From Colias croceus (Eukaryota > Arthropoda > Insecta > Lepidoptera > Pieridae): a DNA stretch of 64,000 nucleotides. Numbering within the stretch: the first letter of the stretch is position 1; each line of letters opens with the position of its first letter. Shown here piece after piece: positions 59,921-64,000 of this stretch. Under the pieces are notes generated by a model. The model did no database searches. It was not told the origin of the DNA and saw nothing but the letters and a program-made list of their open reading frames with translations. The stretch lies in the NCBI RefSeq assembly GCF_905220415.1, contig NC_059537.1:7509622-7573621 (forward strand), given 5' to 3'. A program made the translations under genes and the position numbers.

Positions 59921-62900
59921 AATGAATATAAAATATAAAATAAATAGAGAAAATTAAAAACTGCACCATTTAGGTACCTATACCTGCACTCCGCGTTAAT
60001 TCTGTTCGGGAGAAGTGGTCTAATCAGTGTACTCCTTAAGATCAAAAAATGTGCAAATATGTGCCACTTTTTATTAAGATTTATCTTGTTTCATATCTCT
60101 TATAATTGCGTCATCCAATTTTCTTAATAACGGGCATTACAAAAACTCTCGCCTTAATTGGAGCGCAAGGCAGGTAACATGAGGCTTACTTTTACATTAA
60201 ACAAAATACGTAATTTCACGGGTGAACCAAATTGTTTTGAGTTATGAAGTATATTATGTGTATTAAAGAATCAAGGAAGTAAAAGAAAAATTTGGTGTGA
60301 AGCGAGCGCATCGCCGCAACATTGTGACCTCTGGCAGCGCACACGGCAAGGTCACGAACGCGCGTGCGCGTTAGTCGTGACCCGCTCGCGCGCCTCTCGC
60401 CTTCGCACCGCAAAATTCATACAAGACACGATGTGCCTAGAGTTCATTATCATTTGTAAACTTAAACCACGTTGCTTCGCATCATGTTATACATCGATGA
60501 TATTCAACCGCGACGACGGTTACATATTTACTTCTAGATTTGATTTTATGCGAAATGTTCATCATTTAAGGCGATGTCATTTCAATTCTTCAAAATAAAA
60601 CCTATTTATATACCTATGAAATTCTAAGAAAAGATGCGGAAAGATAAAAATCACTTGTGTGAAAATGTTAATATGTAGATGAAACATCATAATAAGACTT
60701 GTACATAGTAGGTATGTACGTAATTAAAAGTTAATAGCATACAGTAAATACATTAGCTATGACTTTATTCACTGCCTTAATAATAATAAAGGAAAATCGT
60801 GAATGGAACGGTACAAAATGACGTATAATATCTTCTATATCACTCTTCGAAGCATAATATATTTGTTTCTACTTATTAGTCATTGCATTCTGTAGTTAAT
60901 AGTACGCTCGTTATTTTTGTAATAAGTAAAGAAAAACAACGAATATTTTCCATTTGAGAAACATAAACCAATATTGTAAGAAATGCTTGTAGTTGGATTT
61001 TATACCAGTACACGGATTAAATATAAATAGGTAATATAAACACTAACATTCTATCAGAATTAGCATAAATATTACTATTATTTATGAGCTGAAATGGTAT
61101 GCATAATATTTAAACAAATAATGAATTCATTACCACTAGTTACTCAAACTGGTAGTAAGGATTGATGCGATTTGAAGCATTAATACAACTATCTTGATAA
61201 TTAGCGTATTTCTTTGCAAGTTTATGTAGATAGAAAGCGGTTGGGAGTAACGGTTAATTGCCTTGTACCTTATATGTTGGGAGAGGAGATGACCAAGAAT
61301 GGGATACATTATTCAAGGGGATCATTTACATCGCAGTGCGGCTGAGACGTGGCGGATCGCGTCTCCTTGTATGTAGACGCTGGCTTGCTCGCCACTTACT
61401 GCGCTACACAAAAAACAATTCCATATCGTCCCTCCGAGTCTTTCTTTTTTAATCGAAGTATAGGTAAGCGAATTCCACGAGAAGGTACTTCAAGAAACTG
61501 TCCTTGCTTCGCATCGGATAAAAAATGACTGGTAATTATAAGATGCCGAGATAAACCATTAAGTCTCGCAAATACCAAAATCCCGCACTCCTTAAAAGTG
61601 TAGTGTATCCGTTGTTTCTTTTTATTACGTCTTTAATTTATAAATACTGTTGTTATCTTTTAAACATATTTATTACAATGGTATTACTTAGACTACTGGC
61701 CATTACTTGATTTTAAGAAATGAAGAAAGCATAAAATTGGATAGATTACAGTGCTAGTAGTCGTTACAGCCCTACTTCTACTACACTACACAATAGGTAC
61801 TAATGGCGCAATAACTTAATAATAGATTATACCTAGAATTATTAGTGTATTTTCGCGTTTTGATATGTTATAAAACATAACTAATTAGAATATTAACTTC
61901 GAATATCGATTAAGTGAAATAATTAGTTCAGTATCCAAAAACAGTATGACGTGAGTGAGAGGTGCGCCCTTGTACCGCGGCGCGGTGGTCCTTGCCACAA
62001 TGTCGTGGTTTTCGGACCCTGTCCACATGCCCGGGCAGTAAACACGAGTGAATGGACAACCTTACATCGAACGAAAATAGATCGACTTCAAAATAATCAC
62101 TTTTATCAAGGTATTGAAAACTCAAATCCGACCAAATAATTTAATGGGCGGTCGTAAACAATTATAAAACTTTTAATTATTTAACATAAATAGGTCCAAC
62201 ATAATATATTTTGACAATATTTATACCACATCGTAAACCTAACCGATATCACATTTGAAATTCAAATCACGCTGCCATCAATTCAAACTAAATTAACAAA
62301 AAATCTCGAAGCGGAGGCTAATATTGCTTAATCTGGGAGAAACACATCTTTTCCGTTCACTTAATATGACCGCAGTTTGTTATCTTTCTTTTACATAGTG
62401 TTTTTTAATCCCCTTAATTAAAATCAATGTTCTTTAAGGTTTATTAAGTATCAATTCCAATATACGAACGAAATATATACGTAATACATAATGTGTTTAA
62501 TAAATCTGAATTATCGACTTTCAATGATAAAGTATTTATTAAAAATATAAACACAACATTAAATTACAGAAAACAATCGAATAAAACGTATCGATAAAAG
62601 GTCTTCAAAAACAACTAAAAATATTGGTCACATGTATCCGTATATTATTAAAATGTCGAATGGTATAACGAATCGAGTTAATAAATCGTACATTCATATA
62701 CTTATATGGTAAAGCTAGCCTTGTTGACGACTGTTTCTCTCAGTCGCACAGATCACTGCTCTGTTCTCTGTCTTTATCGTACTAATAAGCTGCGGCACAC
62801 ACTCATAGCACTAACAGCTCACACACAAACATCACTTTAGTGTGTGTTCAGTGTGTCAATGTGATGAATAAAGAGTTTCTCCGATTTTACGAGTCAATGA

Positions 62901-64000
62901 TTATAGATACCTATCTATGCAAAGTTGTTTAATGATTTTGAAACACTAAAGTGGTCTGACGAAACATTTTAAAATAAAAATATACATATAATGACTAACG
63001 TGCATATTTTAATTATTTCATGCTAATAGTTGTACGTTAGAAGCTCGCAGTGTTACTTTAAAATATCTATAATCAATGGGACATGTTTACAGCTTTTGTC
63101 ATTTTAATTTATAGCGGAATATATCTTAATGTAAAAATTTTGTCACACAGTTATTGCTTTTTAGAGGAAACATATCAATAGACAATACTAAGCACTCAAA
63201 CATTATAAAATTCAATCAATATTACTTTTTAATAAATATTGCGCAATAAATAAGCATATAAATAAATATCTTTATAATTTCTTAAAGCTTAAAATCTTAA
63301 CTTGCAGGTGTCCGTAACTCCGTAGGCGGCAACAGCGACCCAGTATCATTATGACTAAGTGTAGATTGAATTGATTACAAATATTTAGGTCTAACGGATG
63401 CCTTGTTCATTAAAGGAACTTAGTTTCAGAATATTTGTTACTAAACAATATTAATCTATTATTAGAAGTTACATATCGATCGTCCACAACTTACTTTATG
63501 GTTTATGGTAATATAGCAAGGCAATAACAATTAATTACAACTAATATATAATATTATTAAAAAAATAAGTAGTTAAATAGCAATCTCAACGACATCGTAT
63601 TCGCTATATTGTGGAACCTTAGCAACAATTTATTTCAATCTCATTTGAATAATGTTACGCCATCTGTCCAAAGTTGCCATAGCATTGCTTTTAAAGCTTT
63701 TAATAATAATAACACCGTGTGACAAATCCGTGCTGTTTAGAGTAGACGGTTACTGAATTTGACATGTTAAATATAACTTAATTAATAATTACATGCAAAT
63801 TCTGTGATAGATACAAAAGTGTTATTCACTTTATGAAAACGTAAACTAGTAACTTAAATAACCGAATTTATATAATTAAATATATCCGATATAAAAATAC
63901 TATGTTTGAATTGTTATTTGCCTTAATGTATATAAATAGCACTTGACACTTGTATTGGTAAATAAAGAACAGAAACTCTTATTTTATGGATGCCTTATAC
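59921..64000. other. right flank with GC-rich islands, no gene recognised
   Basis: AT-rich DNA with islands of higher GC and CpG at 60290-60420, about 61320-61400, 61960-62060 and 62715-62870. The last has a TCAGT initiator-like motif at about 62739 and many CACACA/GTGTGT runs. Any could be a promoter or enhancer, perhaps of a distal grh transcript, but no coding exon was recognised on either strand. Confidence 0.35.

Overview
This is a gene-sparse, AT-rich stretch of insect nuclear DNA, almost certainly from a moth or butterfly. Three observations point there. The only host gene I recognise is the transcription factor grainyhead (grh). The interspersed repeats are of lepidopteran type: elements that begin at 'TCTATACTAATATTATAA' and end in CTAG, elements of about 0.5 kb carrying a hitch-hiking (GTCT)n microsatellite, and a poly-A-tailed LINE fragment. 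No bacterial features are present. Most of the window reads as intron or regulatory DNA of grh.

Layout, left to right. Positions 1-11155 hold three minus-strand grh exons (11155-10955, 2408-2252, 1888-1469). Their splice phases join perfectly into 259 codons that carry the conserved N-terminal activation block, the KREPEDL block and the SPDSGIGADA block that precedes the CP2-type DNA-binding domain. The DNA-binding exons lie left of position 1, and the exon or exons carrying the start codon lie right of 11155 and were not found. The 8.5-kb intron contains a 193-bp PIF/Harbinger-like MITE, hairpins, a Helitron-like insert, and one perfect Grainyhead consensus site. From 11156 to 26248 there are GC-richer islands, a cluster of Grainyhead-like motifs, a (GTCT)n element, a near-perfect 209-bp inverted repeat with a 29-nt loop, and repeat debris.

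The most striking object is a complete 13.3-kb Foldback-type (MULE-NOF) DNA transposon at 26259-39580, flanked by a 9-10-bp target-site duplication. Each end is a long inverted array of a 135-bp tandem repeat (about 12 full units plus a decayed tail on the left, about 16 on the right). Inside lie an intact 1063-codon NOF-like transposase on the minus strand, tandem repeats with offsets of about 722 bp and 275 bp, and at least three younger nested elements (a Helitron-like fragment, a mariner-type MITE and a pogo-like deletion derivative). The transposase carries a DDE-type core and, at its C-terminus, what looks like a ubiquitin-specific-protease (C19-like) fold with Cys and His boxes and a zinc-finger pair.

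From 39591 to 64000 no grh exon was recognised. The region holds dispersed repeats (further Helitron-like copies, a 5'-truncated LINE, two more (GTCT)n elements, a pair of hairpins at 52.8-53.0 kb), two weakly supported short secreted-peptide reading frames (43063-43176 and 59551-59736), and a few GC-rich islands that could be promoters or enhancers. No tRNA, rRNA or CRISPR array was seen. No database search was possible, so family names rest on recognised motifs.
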